Source of the DNA: Bog-756 sp963806455 | GTDB lineage: Bacteria > Actinomycetota > Acidimicrobiia > Acidimicrobiales > RAAP-2 | DNA length: 64,000 bases | Assembly (NCBI GenBank): GCA_963806455.1 | Contig: CAWDXZ010000002.1 | Location: 434,001 to 498,000 of the forward strand | Direction of reading: 5' to 3' | Shown here: piece by piece, positions 26,411 to 33,821 of the stretch | How the letters are laid out: each line of letters opens with the position of its first letter | How positions within the stretch are numbered: the stretch's first letter is position 1 | Program-made: the position numbers and the translations under genes | Notes under the pieces: generated by a model | Databases searched by the model: none | What the model saw: only the letters and a program-made list of their open reading frames with translations | Told to the model about the DNA's origin: nothing

Positions 26411-27040
26411 TCAGAGGCGGCGCAGGACGGTGACCACCTTGCCGTAGACGGTCACCTCGGCCGGATCGAACTCCATCGGGGAGAGATGCTCGTTGGCCGG
26501 GGTCAGGACCACCCGGCCGTGACGGGTGGAGAACCGCTTCACCGTGGCCTCCCCGTCCGGGATGCCGGCCACCACGGTGTCGCCCTGCTCCACCTGGGCC
26601 TGCTGGCGCACCACGACGTAGTCCCCGTCGACGATGCCGGCATCCACCATCGAGTCGCCCCTGACCTTGACCATGAACAGGGTGCCGGTGCCGGTGAAGT
26701 CCTCGGGCAGCGGGTAGAGCTCCTCGACGTTCTCCTGGGCCAGCACCCCGGTGCCGGCAGCGACCTCGCCCACCAGGGGGACGTGCCGGATGGGCCGGGC
26801 GTCCACGATGACCTTGGACGACGGGTCGTAGCAGACCTCGATGGCCCGGGGCTTGGTGGGGTCCCGGCGCAGGTACCCTTCGCGCTGGAGCACGGCCAGG
26901 TGGGCGTGGACGGTCGAGGACGAGGTCAGCCCGACCGACTCCCCGATCTCCCGGACCGACGGCGGGTAGCCCCGCTCCCGCACCGCCTCCGAGATGCAGT
27001 CCAGAATCTGCTTCCGCTTGGTGCTCAGTACCTGGGCCAT
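26411..27040 (-). CDS. lexA: SOS repressor LexA
   Basis: Represses DNA-damage genes and cleaves itself when RecA filaments form. The winged helix lies at residues 1-70 (PPSVREIGESVGLTSSSTVH). The cleavage site is A95-G96 (VAAGTG) and the Ser-Lys pair is S130 (RGDSM) and K168 (ATVKRF). From the ATG at 27040, preceded by GAGGGAGA, it has 209 residues. An in-frame ATG at 27106, close to the transcript start, would add 22 residues including two GGCSPPDP repeats. It ends 7 nt past dapE on the opposite strand. Confidence 0.96.
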   Translation of the reverse strand: MAQVLSTKRKQILDCISEAVRERGYPPSVREIGESVGLTSSSTVHAHLAVLQREGYLRRDPTKPRAIEVCYDPSSKVIVDARPIRHVPLVGEVAAGTGVLAQENVEELYPLPEDFTGTGTLFMVKVRGDSMVDAGIVDGDYVVVRQQAQVEQGDTVVAGIPDGEATVKRFSTRHGRVVLTPANEHLSPMEFDPAEVTVYGKVVTVLRRL

Positions 27041-27050
27041 GTCTCCCTCT

Positions 27051-27099
27051 GGGTCGGGCGGCGAACATCCACCGGGGTCGGGCGGCGAACATCCACCGG
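27051..27099 (-). repeat. 24-bp tandem repeat in the lexA leader
   Basis: Two copies with a 24-bp period (from 27051 and from 27075), containing GCGAACATCC; the core recurs at 27099-27108. Each copy holds one LexA half-site (CGAAC without its partner). If translated from the upstream ATG it encodes GGCSPPDP twice. Confidence 0.75.
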
Positions 27100-27113
27100 C
27101 GAACATCTGTTTG
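27100..27113. promoter_or_regulatory. LexA box 1 (CGAACATCTGTTTG)
   Basis: Matches CGAAC-N4-GTTCG with one mismatch and overlaps the expected lexA transcription start, which suits autorepression. Confidence 0.75.
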
Positions 27114-27117
27114 CCCA

Positions 27118-27146
27118 AGGCTAGGGTGCGGGCCGGTGGAAAGCAA
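27118..27146 (-). promoter_or_regulatory. lexA promoter
   Basis: Reading leftward: TTGCTT (27146-27141), 17-nt spacer, TAGCCT (27123-27118). It sits between LexA boxes 1 and 2, so both can block it. Confidence 0.55.
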
Positions 27147-27157
27147 ACATCCGTTCG
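27144..27157. promoter_or_regulatory. LexA box 2 (CAAACATCCGTTCG)
   Basis: One mismatch to CGAAC-N4-GTTCG; it overlaps the -35 of the lexA promoter. Confidence 0.75.
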
Positions 27158-27166
27158 AAGAATGTC

Positions 27167-27196
27167 TTGACACCGAACAGGTGTTCGTGATGGGAT
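27167..27196 (+). promoter_or_regulatory. Promoter of the LysM gene
   Basis: A perfect TTGACA (27167-27172), 18-nt spacer and weak TGGGAT (27191-27196). The spacer is filled by a perfect LexA box (27174-27187), a classic SOS-repressed layout. Confidence 0.55.
27174..27187. promoter_or_regulatory. LexA box 3 (CGAACAGGTGTTCG)
   Basis: A perfect match to CGAAC-N4-GTTCG, lying between the -35 and -10 of the LysM gene. Confidence 0.88.
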
Positions 27197-27206
27197 GGCT
27201 GCATGA

Positions 27207-27220
27207 CGAACACAGGTTCG
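27207..27220. promoter_or_regulatory. LexA box 4 (CGAACACAGGTTCG)
   Basis: A perfect match to CGAAC-N4-GTTCG just downstream of the LysM promoter, over the expected early transcribed region. Confidence 0.88.
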
Positions 27221-27270
27221 ATCCGCGGCCACCATCGGGCCGCCCGCATGCCCTCCGGGGGGGCGGGAGC

Positions 27271-27705
27271 GTGACGGCGGCCTGGCCGGAGCCGGCCCCG
27301 GGCGGCCCACTCCGACGGAGCGGGACGGCGCCCCCGGCGCTGCGCCTGGTGGGCGAGGGTCGGCCGGTCGAAACCGTGCCGGCCGACCGGCAGGCCCGAC
27401 CGGCCAGCCGCCACCGCGTGCCCGTCGAGGTCCGGCGCCGCCGGACCTTGCTGGCGATCATGGGCGTGCTGGTTGTCGCGTTGGCTCTTCCGCTGGGCGG
27501 GACCGGTGGTCACTCCCACGCCACTGGTTCCGCCCCGGCGGGGACCTCGGGTCCGACGACATACACGGTCAGGCCCGGTGACACCCTGTGGTCGATCGCC
27601 GAGCGGGCCGACCCGAGTGCCGATCCCCGTCCCCTGGTGGCTCAATTGACCGCCCAGGACGGCTCGGACCGGGTGGTCCCCGGTCAGCGGCTACTCGTCC
27701 CCTGA
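27271..27705 (+). CDS. SOS-controlled LysM-domain membrane protein (ChiZ/Rv2719c-like position)
   Basis: 144 residues: a 55-residue basic/Pro-rich cytosolic part, one membrane helix (LLAIMGVLVVALALPLG), a short Gly/Ser linker and one LysM domain from about residue 98 (YTVRPGDTLWSIAER) that should bind peptidoglycan. Genes of this build divergent from lexA (Rv2719c in M. tuberculosis, and by analogy yneA in Bacillus) halt division during the SOS response; that role is inferred. I placed the start at GTG 27271 because the LexA boxes occupy 27144-27220, though the frame is open from 27136. Confidence 0.8.
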   Translation: MTAAWPEPAPGGPLRRSGTAPPALRLVGEGRPVETVPADRQARPASRHRVPVEVRRRRTLLAIMGVLVVALALPLGGTGGHSHATGSAPAGTSGPTTYTVRPGDTLWSIAERADPSADPRPLVAQLTAQDGSDRVVPGQRLLVP

Positions 27706-27767
27706 CGGGGGCTCGAAGGGGAGGCCTCCGCCGAGCGGTCGAGCGCCGTGAGCCCGGGACCCGGCAC

Positions 27768-27773
27768 TAGCCT
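27768..27773 (+). promoter_or_regulatory. -10 box TAGCCT of nrdR
   Basis: TAGCCT ends 6 nt before the nrdR GTG, with no ribosome binding site, consistent with a leaderless transcript. Confidence 0.45.
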
Positions 27774-27779
27774 CGTGCT

Positions 27780-28253
27780 GTGCGGTGCCCATGGTGTCTG
27801 GCCGACGACGACCGGGTCGTCGACTCACGGGTGGCGGAGGAGGGTGCGGCCATCCGGCGCCGCCGTGAGTGCCTCGGGTGCGGCCACCGGTACACCACCT
27901 TCGAACGCATCGACGAGGTCCCGTTGATGGTGATCAAGCGATCGGGGGAGCGCCAGCCCTTCGACCGCGGCAAGTTGATCGACGGGCTGCGCTCGGCGAC
28001 GAAGAACCGCCCGGTGAGCGAGGCCCAGCTCGAACAGGTGGCCCACGAGGTCGAGGACGAGGTGCGCGAATCGGGCTCGGAGCCGACCTCCGAGCGGGTC
28101 GGCATCGCCGTGCTGGAGCGCCTCCGGGTGGTGGACGAGGTGGCCTACCTTCGTTTCGCCAGCGTCTACAAGGGCTTCGAAGGCCTGGACGATTTCCGCC
28201 GCGAGGTCGGGCTGCTGACGAAGACCACGGCACCGAAGCGCGTCGAGGGCTAG
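27780..28253 (+). CDS. nrdR: Transcriptional repressor NrdR
   Basis: Represses ribonucleotide reductase genes when dATP is high. A zinc ribbon (CPWC at residues 3-6 and CLGCGHRYTTFER) precedes an ATP-cone domain (VIKRSGERQPFDRGKL). 157 residues. The lexA-LysM-nrdR order is conserved in mycobacteria. The target nrd genes are not in the window. Confidence 0.96.
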   Translation: MRCPWCLADDDRVVDSRVAEEGAAIRRRRECLGCGHRYTTFERIDEVPLMVIKRSGERQPFDRGKLIDGLRSATKNRPVSEAQLEQVAHEVEDEVRESGSEPTSERVGIAVLERLRVVDEVAYLRFASVYKGFEGLDDFRREVGLLTKTTAPKRVEG

Positions 28254-28257
28254 CGGG

Positions 28258-28968
28258 GTGCCCGACCTGCTCTCCGAGGTGCCGGCCCGGGCACTGGCCG
28301 TCTATGCCCACCCCGACGACCCCGACGTGTCCTGCGGGGGCACATTGGCGGCGTGGGCCAAAGCCGGCTGTGTGGTGCAGGTGCTGCTGTGCACCGACGG
28401 TGGCAAGGGGTCGGCGGACCCGACCGCCGACCCGGCGGAACTGGTGGGTCGACGGGCCGTGGAGACGGCCGAGGCCGGTGCGGTCATCGGCGTCACCGAC
28501 CAGTGGTGGCTCAACTATCCCGACGGCGAGCTGGCCGACACCTCCGAGTTCCGTCGGGCGTTGGTGACCGCCGTCCGCCGCGCCCGCCCCGAGGTCGTCC
28601 TCTGTCCCGACCCGACGGCGATCTTCTTCGGACAGGAGTACTTCAACCATCGGGACCATCGCATCACTGGCCTGGCCGCCCTGGACGCCGTGTCACCGGC
28701 GGCCGGGTTGCCCCACTACTTCCCCGATGCCGGGCCGGCCCATCTGGTGTCCGAGGTCCTCCTGTCGGGCACTCTGGAACCGGACGTCTGGGTGGACATC
28801 ACGGCCACGGTCGACCTCAAGGGGCAGGCTGTCGGCTGCCACCGCAGCCAGTTCCCCGACGGGGCGGAGTGGGCGTCGACGGCGGTCAGGCTGAGCGCGG
28901 AGGACGCCGGCCGGCAGGCGGGCGTCCCGTTCGCCGAGGGGTTCCGGAGACTGCGGCTCGGTGGGTGA
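28258..28968 (+). CDS. PIG-L/LmbE-family zinc deacetylase
   Basis: 236 residues. AHPDDPDVSCGG carries the zinc ligands of the family (AHPDD), and NHRDHRITG supplies the later His. The family removes acetyl groups from N-acetylglucosaminyl compounds, such as MshB in mycothiol synthesis, Mca in mycothiol conjugate cleavage, or lipid precursors. This protein is shorter than MshB (about 300), so the substrate is left open. It starts 4 nt after nrdR and overlaps dinB by 8 bp. Confidence 0.82.
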   Translation: MPDLLSEVPARALAVYAHPDDPDVSCGGTLAAWAKAGCVVQVLLCTDGGKGSADPTADPAELVGRRAVETAEAGAVIGVTDQWWLNYPDGELADTSEFRRALVTAVRRARPEVVLCPDPTAIFFGQEYFNHRDHRITGLAALDAVSPAAGLPHYFPDAGPAHLVSEVLLSGTLEPDVWVDITATVDLKGQAVGCHRSQFPDGAEWASTAVRLSAEDAGRQAGVPFAEGFRRLRLGG

Positions 28969-30373
28969 ACTCCGGGGCGCTGGCGTGGGCCGGGACGGCC
29001 CGGATGACGCCGGCCACGCCCAGGGGGGCGCCGAGCGAGTCATCCTCCACGTCGACATGGATGCCTTCTTCGCCTCGGTCGAGGTTCTCGACGACCGGTC
29101 GCTGGCCGGCAAACCAGTGATCGTGGGCGGCTCCGGCGCCCGGGGCGTGGTGGCCGCATGCACCTACGAGGCGCGGATGTTCGGGGTGCACTCGGCCATG
29201 CCTTCGGCGGTGGCCCGAAGGCTGTGCCCGACCGCGATCTTCCTCGACGGCCGCTTCCACCGGTACACGGAGGTGAGCCGGCAGCTCCATGCCATCTTCG
29301 AGTCGGTGACGCCGCTGGTGGAAGGCATCTCCCTCGACGAGGCCTTCCTCGATGTGAGCGGGGCCCGGCACCTGCTGGGGGAGGGGCGGACCATCGCCGA
29401 CATGATCCGCCGCCGGGTGGACGGCGAGCTCCGACTGGCTTGCTCGGTCGGTGTCGGCCGGACCAAGCTCATGGCCAAGCTGGCCTCGAAGGCGGCCAAA
29501 CCAGTGGCCACCCGGGAGGGAATCGCGCCCGGTCCGGGCGTGGTGATGGTGCCACCCGAGCAGGAGCTCGACTTCCTCCATCCCCTGCCGGTCCGAGCCC
29601 TCTGGGGCGTGGGGCCGGTGACCGCCCGGCGACTCGAGTCCCTCGGGGTGACCACCGTCGGCGACATCGCCGGCCTGCCGCCCGGAGCGCTCGAGCGCTA
29701 TCTCGGCCCGTCGGCCGGTGGACACCTCGACGCCTTGGCCCGGGGCGAGGACCCCCGGCCGGTCATCCCCGAGCAGGCGGCGAAGTCGATCGGCCACGAG
29801 GAGACCTTCGCCTCCGATCTGTGGGACCCGGCCGACCTGCACCGTCATCTGGCCCGCATGGTCGACGCCTCGGCCACCAACCTGCGCCAGTCCGAGCTGG
29901 CCACCCGCACGGTCTCGGTGAAGATCAGATTCGCCGACTTCTCGATGGTGACCCGGTCCCACTCGATGGCGACGCCCATCGACACCTCCGCCGCCATCGG
30001 GGCGGTGGCCGGTGCCCTGTTGGACTCGGTCGACCTGGCCCAAGGGGTCCGGCTCCTCGGGGTGAGCCTGGCCGGCCTGGGTGCTCCTGGTGCCGGGCAC
30101 CAGCTGACCTTTGACCTCGGCCCGTCCGCCTCCGGGGCGGGGGCCGAAGCTCAGGTCCGGGCCTACGAGGAGGCCGTGGGCATCCAGGAGTCCTGGGGCC
30201 CGGTCACCGCGGCCGTCGATGCCATCCGGGCCCGGTACGGCGGGTCCGCTGTGGGCCCCGCCGCCCTGGTCGATGCCCGGGGCCTCCGGGTGCGCAACCG
30301 GGGTGACGCCCAGTGGGGCCCGTCGGCCCCGTCCGAGCCGGAATTGGGCGATGGCCGACCGGGCACCTTGTAA
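28961..30373 (+). CDS. dinB: DNA polymerase IV (Y-family)
   Basis: An error-prone translesion polymerase. HVDMDAFFASVE and SISLDEAFLDVSG-like sequence (GISLDEAFLD) carry the catalytic acidic residues, and VGVGRTKLMAKLASKAAKP is the palm-fingers segment. A thumb, a little-finger domain and an unusual 70-residue C-terminal extension follow, with no clear clamp-binding motif seen. 470 residues from GTG 28961; GTG 28985 is possible. It sits near lexA, but I see no LexA box before it. Confidence 0.92.
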   Translation: MGELRGAGVGRDGPDDAGHAQGGAERVILHVDMDAFFASVEVLDDRSLAGKPVIVGGSGARGVVAACTYEARMFGVHSAMPSAVARRLCPTAIFLDGRFHRYTEVSRQLHAIFESVTPLVEGISLDEAFLDVSGARHLLGEGRTIADMIRRRVDGELRLACSVGVGRTKLMAKLASKAAKPVATREGIAPGPGVVMVPPEQELDFLHPLPVRALWGVGPVTARRLESLGVTTVGDIAGLPPGALERYLGPSAGGHLDALARGEDPRPVIPEQAAKSIGHEETFASDLWDPADLHRHLARMVDASATNLRQSELATRTVSVKIRFADFSMVTRSHSMATPIDTSAAIGAVAGALLDSVDLAQGVRLLGVSLAGLGAPGAGHQLTFDLGPSASGAGAEAQVRAYEEAVGIQESWGPVTAAVDAIRARYGGSAVGPAALVDARGLRVRNRGDAQWGPSAPSEPELGDGRPGTL

Positions 30374-30515
30374 CATGGTGGCGGTGTCTGGTCCGAAGTG
30401 CAGCGGCCCGGCGGTGCCTGCCCAGGGGGGCGCGTCGTGCTTTCGAGCGGGGGATGCGCGAGGATGATATCGGCGATCGCCGACGGGAACGACAATCGGT
30501 GGAGGGGACGAGTCC

Positions 30516-30891
30516 TTGCCGCTGTCTGAGCACGAACAACGCATCCTCCACGAGCTGGAGCAATCTCTCTATCAAGAGGATCCGGCCTTTGCCGAGCGGG
30601 TGCGTTCCGAAACCGTCTACCGCCATGCCGGCCGGTACTGCATATGGTCGGCGCTCGTCTTCGTGGCCGCGCTGGTGTTCATGTTCTTCACGTTCTCCAG
30701 GTCGGTCGTGTTGGGCTTCGTCGGCGTGGTGGTGATGTTCCTCTCGGGCGTGGTCTTCGCCAACAATGCCGCGCCGAATGGGAAAGGCCGGCATCGACGA
30801 CATCTCGCGCTCGTTGCACAGTCGCAACCTGAGCAACACCGTCCACGATCCGCGCGACTGGATCCGGGGCCGGTTCCACCGGGACGACTGA
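30516..30891 (+). CDS. DUF3040 small membrane protein with an apparent frameshift
   Basis: Starts MPLSEHEQRILHELE (TTG start, RBS GGAGGGG), the diagnostic N-terminus of DUF3040, followed by two membrane helices. The first frame ends in an unlike Arg/Pro tail at 30902. One base later in GGGAAA (30780-30785) another frame reads AGIDDISRSLHSRN and ends DWIRGRFHRDD at 30891, a charged C-terminus typical of the family. One extra base therefore seems present. Ending at 30891 also leaves a 7-nt gap before the next gene instead of an overlap. Function is unknown; the family is found in actinobacteria next to division genes. Confidence 0.75.
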
Positions 30892-30898
30892 CAGGCGG

Positions 30899-31852
30899 GT
30901 GACCACCGTCCTCCCGGGGGGTGGCCGTGGCCCCGGGGAGGCCAACCCTCCGACGCCGGCCGCGGGATCGGTGGTGCTGGCCGTGGACGTCGGCGGCACC
31001 AAGCTGGAGGCGGGGGCGGTCGACCAGGACGGCTCGATCCTCGTCCGTTCCCGGCGGCCGACACCCCGCTCGGACCGGGCCGAAGAGGTGTTCGGCGCTC
31101 TCGTCTCGGTGGTCGAGGACGTCCTGACCGCTCCGTTGTCCCGCCCCGAGGCGTGCGGGGTCGGCTGCGGCGGGCCGATGCTGGCCGGCGGCGAGGAGGT
31201 GTCGCCGCTCAACATCCCGGCCTGGCGCGGGTTCCCACTGCGGCGGCGCTTGTCCGACCGTCTGGGACTGCCGGCGACGGTCGACAACGACGCCAAGGCG
31301 CTGGCCCTGGCCGAGGGCTGGCTCGGTGCGGCCCGGGGGTGCCAGGACTATCTGGCCATGGTGGTGTCGACCGGGGTGGGGGGTGGGATCGTGCTCGACG
31401 GCCGGCTGCTCGACGGCGTGAGCGGGAATGCCGGGCACATCGGCCACCTGATCGTCGAGCCCGATGGCCGGCGGTGCGCCTGCGGTGGTCGGGGCTGCCT
31501 CGAAGCCGAGGCGTCCGGGCTGTCCATCGAGGCGATGATCGGGCGTCCCGCCGAGTTGGCGCCGAGGCCGGTGCGCCAACGCACGGGGAGGCTGGTCGGC
31601 CGGGCGGTGGCGTCGGTGGCCAACCTGTTGGACCTCGAACTGGCCGTGGTGGCCGGTTCGGTCGCCCTCGGGTTCGGACCGGACTTCTTCGCCCCGGCCC
31701 AACAGGAGGTCGACCAGCGCGCCCGGCTCGACTTCTCCCGGGGTACCCGTATCGTGCCGGCCGGCCTCGGGTCCGACGGTCCGCTCATCGGGGCGGCGGC
31801 GTTGGCCCGTCGCTCGATCGGACCGGGACAGCCGCACCGGAGGGCGGGATGA
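30899..31852 (+). CDS. ROK-family sugar kinase (glucokinase-like)
   Basis: 317 residues. LAVDVGGTKLEAG is the phosphate loop and VDNDAKALALAEGWLGAA the sugar-binding region with catalytic Asp. The ROK zinc motif ends CACGGRGCLE after a GH pair (GHIGHL). Glucose is the usual substrate, but N-acetylglucosamine or N-acetylmannosamine kinases look alike. Its stop overlaps the next gene (ATGA). Confidence 0.85.
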   Translation: MTTVLPGGGRGPGEANPPTPAAGSVVLAVDVGGTKLEAGAVDQDGSILVRSRRPTPRSDRAEEVFGALVSVVEDVLTAPLSRPEACGVGCGGPMLAGGEEVSPLNIPAWRGFPLRRRLSDRLGLPATVDNDAKALALAEGWLGAARGCQDYLAMVVSTGVGGGIVLDGRLLDGVSGNAGHIGHLIVEPDGRRCACGGRGCLEAEASGLSIEAMIGRPAELAPRPVRQRTGRLVGRAVASVANLLDLELAVVAGSVALGFGPDFFAPAQQEVDQRARLDFSRGTRIVPAGLGSDGPLIGAAALARRSIGPGQPHRRAG

Positions 31853-32193
31853 GACCATCCCGGGCGGGGGGCCCGTCCGGGCACACGCTGGCCCGGACGG
31901 TGGGGACGCTGTGCACCCGTCCCGACCTGTGGTGGGCCGCCCTGGCCACCGCGGCCCGTCTGGCTGCACCCGGTTGGTGGCGTCACCGTCCCTACGCCCC
32001 CGTCCCCGACGGCCGGTGGTGGGCGTTTCGCATGGAGACCGCCTACGGCCGGCCGGACGCCGAGTTGGACGTAGCCGATGTGATCGCCTTTCTCGAGTGG
32101 TGCCGGTCCGGCGGCCGGCGGTTCCGGCATCCCGGCCCCGGCGGCCGGGGCGAGCAGCCGGACAGCCGCCTCGGGTCGAGCGGGCGGGGCTAA
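31849..32193 (+). CDS. Small conserved-type protein of unknown function
   Basis: 114 residues, rich in Trp and Arg: PDLWWAALATAARLAAPGWW, then WWAFRMETAYG and a final LEWCRSGGRRF. The pattern of paired Trp followed by FR-ET-YG and a C-terminal LxWCR resembles small actinobacterial proteins of unknown role, as far as I recall. No signal peptide or clear membrane helix. It overlaps the ROK gene by 4 bp, so is translated with it. Confidence 0.6.
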   Translation: MRPSRAGGPSGHTLARTVGTLCTRPDLWWAALATAARLAAPGWWRHRPYAPVPDGRWWAFRMETAYGRPDAELDVADVIAFLEWCRSGGRRFRHPGPGGRGEQPDSRLGSSGRG

Positions 32194-32196
32194 GTT
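32191..32196 (+). promoter_or_regulatory. -10 box TAAGTT of the HNH gene
   Basis: TAAGTT overlaps the stop of the preceding gene and ends 9 nt before the ATG at 32206, with no ribosome binding site. Confidence 0.35.
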
Positions 32197-32205
32197 TCCG
32201 GGTTG

Positions 32206-32820
32206 ATGGAGCGACGGGCGAAGCAGGCGGCGCGGCGGAAGGCCAACGCCGTCTCGTCACCCGCCCGGACCGAGCCCACCCGCCCGCCCGCCGGTCCGAC
32301 CCGTCGGGCCCTCGTCCTCAATGCCACCTTCGAGCCGTTGGGGGTGGTCTCCTCCCGGCGGGCGGTGCTCCTCGTGCTGGACACCAAGGCAGAGCTGGTG
32401 CACACGACGGACCGGGTGTTCCGGTCCGAGCGGATGAGCGTGCCCGAGCCGTCCGTGGTCCGGCTGGTGCGCTACGTGCAGGTGCCGCGCTACTACCGGG
32501 TGGCAGTCAACCGACGCACGGTGTTCGCTCGCGACGGCTCCCGGTGCCAATACTGCGGACTGGCGGCCGAGAACCTCGACCACGTGATCCCGCGCAGTCG
32601 GGGAGGCCCCCACACGTGGGAGAACGTGGTGGCGGCCTGCCGGAGGTGCAACACGCGCAAGGAGGACCGGCTCCCCCACGAAGCCGGGATGGTCCTGCGG
32701 ACGACACCGGTGGCCCCCCGCCACCGGGTGCACCTGCTGGCCCTCTGCGGTGGGGCCAGCGAGGACTGGGGCACCTACCTCGGTGCCGTCTCGGGCATCC
32801 GCGAGCAACTGACCGCCTGA
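32206..32820 (+). CDS. HNH endonuclease-domain protein
   Basis: 204 residues. A basic N-terminus (residues 1-30) and a beta-rich segment (ALVLNATFEPLGVVSSRRA) lead to the HNH nuclease: CQYCG, LDHVIPRSRGGPHTWENVV and CRRCN, the Cys pairs binding a structural zinc. Proteins with this N-terminal segment are single-copy housekeeping-like genes in many actinobacteria; their role is unknown. No mobile-element features flank it. TTG at 32203 is an alternative start. Confidence 0.82.
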   Translation: MERRAKQAARRKANAVSSPARTEPTRPPAGPTRRALVLNATFEPLGVVSSRRAVLLVLDTKAELVHTTDRVFRSERMSVPEPSVVRLVRYVQVPRYYRVAVNRRTVFARDGSRCQYCGLAAENLDHVIPRSRGGPHTWENVVAACRRCNTRKEDRLPHEAGMVLRTTPVAPRHRVHLLALCGGASEDWGTYLGAVSGIREQLTA

Positions 32821-32879
32821 CCCCGACGAGCCGACAGGTGCCGGCGCGTCCTCCCCGGCGCCGATGAGAGGCTGCTCGG

Positions 32880-33596
32880 GTGGCCCGGACGTGGACGGTC
32901 GAGGAGCGGTCCGGGGGGGCCGCTGCCCTGCACGCCTCCTGGCCCGCCGTCGACGCGTCGCCGGGGCGCCGGGCCGTGGCGGTCTGCCGGGTGACCGCCC
33001 CGTCGGTGGTCCTCGGCTCGACCCAGCCCGTCACGGTGGTCGACCGGGGACGGGCGGCCGTCGGCGGGGTGGCGGTGGCCCGGCGGCGCTCGGGGGGCGG
33101 CGCCGTGCTGGTCGACGTCGAGGACCCGGTCTGGATCGATGTGTGGCTGCCGTCGGACGACCCGCTGTGGTCCGACGACGTCGACCGGGCCTTCGACTGG
33201 TTGGGGGACACCTGGGTGGCGACGCTGCAGGAGGTCGGCCTCGACGGCATCAGTCCCCACCGCCGGGCACCGTTGTCGACTCGGTGGTCGTCGGTGGTGT
33301 GCTTCGCCGGGGTGGGCCGGGGTGAGGTGGTCACTGACGACGGCCGCAAGCTCGTAGGATTGGCCCAGCGCCGCAACCGGTCGGGCGCCTGGTTCCACGG
33401 GGCCTGCGTCATGCGGTGGGATCCGGCCCCGCTGGTCGACCTGCTCGCCCTGTCGCCGGCCGAGCGTGCCGACGCCGGGGAGGAGCTGGGTGACGTCGCC
33501 GTCGGGGTGGCGGACCTCGCCGCGGCGGGCAGCCCCACCCCCGACCGGGAGGCGGTGGCTCGAGCCCTGGTCGGCGCCCTGCCGCTGGGGTCCTGA
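32880..33596 (+). CDS. Lipoate-protein ligase A-like protein (BPL/LplA/LipB fold)
   Basis: 238 residues. VARRRSGGGAVLVD matches the RRxSGGGxV motif binding the acyl-adenylate, and GRKLVGLAQRR holds the conserved Lys that attacks or activates the acyl group. It may attach lipoate or octanoate to carrier proteins, as LplA or LipM do, but the sequence between the motifs is divergent and the substrate is open. No lipA or glycine-cleavage gene is nearby. GTG start. Confidence 0.7.
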   Translation: MARTWTVEERSGGAAALHASWPAVDASPGRRAVAVCRVTAPSVVLGSTQPVTVVDRGRAAVGGVAVARRRSGGGAVLVDVEDPVWIDVWLPSDDPLWSDDVDRAFDWLGDTWVATLQEVGLDGISPHRRAPLSTRWSSVVCFAGVGRGEVVTDDGRKLVGLAQRRNRSGAWFHGACVMRWDPAPLVDLLALSPAERADAGEELGDVAVGVADLAAAGSPTPDREAVARALVGALPLGS

Positions 33597-33648
33597 GTCA
33601 CCCCTCGGGCCCACCCCCTCTCCCACCCCCTCGGCTCCGCCGTCTCGG

Positions 33649-33677
33649 CCCCGCCCCCCGCCCCGCCCCCCAGCCCC
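33649..33677 (-). other. G-quadruplex-forming motif
   Basis: On the minus strand five G runs of 4, 6, 4, 6 and 4 are separated by loops of CT, C, C and C. Four-G runs with one-base loops are the most stable quadruplex form. It lies within the 283-nt gap between the lipoate-ligase-like gene and mraZ, about 90 bp upstream of the mraZ -35, in a wider C-rich tract (33600-33690). Confidence 0.7.
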
Positions 33678-33769
33678 GCCGCGCCGGCCAGGGGGAGGTA
33701 CCCGGCCCGTCGCCCGCAGGCGGTGGGGGGCGGCGCCGTCCGATCGACCCTTCTTTTGGGCCCGAGTGG

Positions 33770-33798
33770 TTGACCGGTGGGGGAGTGGGGCGTAAAGT
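33770..33798 (+). promoter_or_regulatory. Promoter of mraZ and the dcw cluster
   Basis: TTGACC (33770-33775), 17-nt spacer, TAAAGT (33793-33798). Transcription would start near 33805, leaving a leader of about 75 nt that contains a hairpin and ends in GGGAG (33866-33870), 9 nt before the mraZ GTG. Confidence 0.65.
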
Positions 33799-33810
33799 GG
33801 CGCAAAGTGG
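33777..33810 (+). promoter_or_regulatory. MraZ-type repeat operator
   Basis: GTGG occurs at 33777, 33785, 33797 and 33807; the last two are in AAAGTGG units ten bases apart (33794-33800 and 33804-33810). MraZ binds short G-rich direct repeats over its own promoter, and these cover the spacer, the -10 and the start. Confidence 0.6.
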
Positions 33811-33821
33811 TGTGAAAGGGA

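Noticed and set aside
27051..27108. 24-bp repeats beside lexA as a mobile-element or plasmid iteron scar
   Set aside because: Only two full copies, lying inside the lexA leader and sharing the LexA half-site. No transposase, terminal repeats or replication gene is near.
32206..32820. HNH protein as part of a mobile intron, phage or restriction system
   Set aside because: No methylase, terminase, integrase or intron features nearby, and the N-terminal domain is that of a widespread chromosomal gene.
33600..33720. C-rich tract before mraZ as a short coding gene
   Set aside because: Frames through it give only Pro/Arg homopolymers without a ribosome binding site; the quadruplex reading explains it better.
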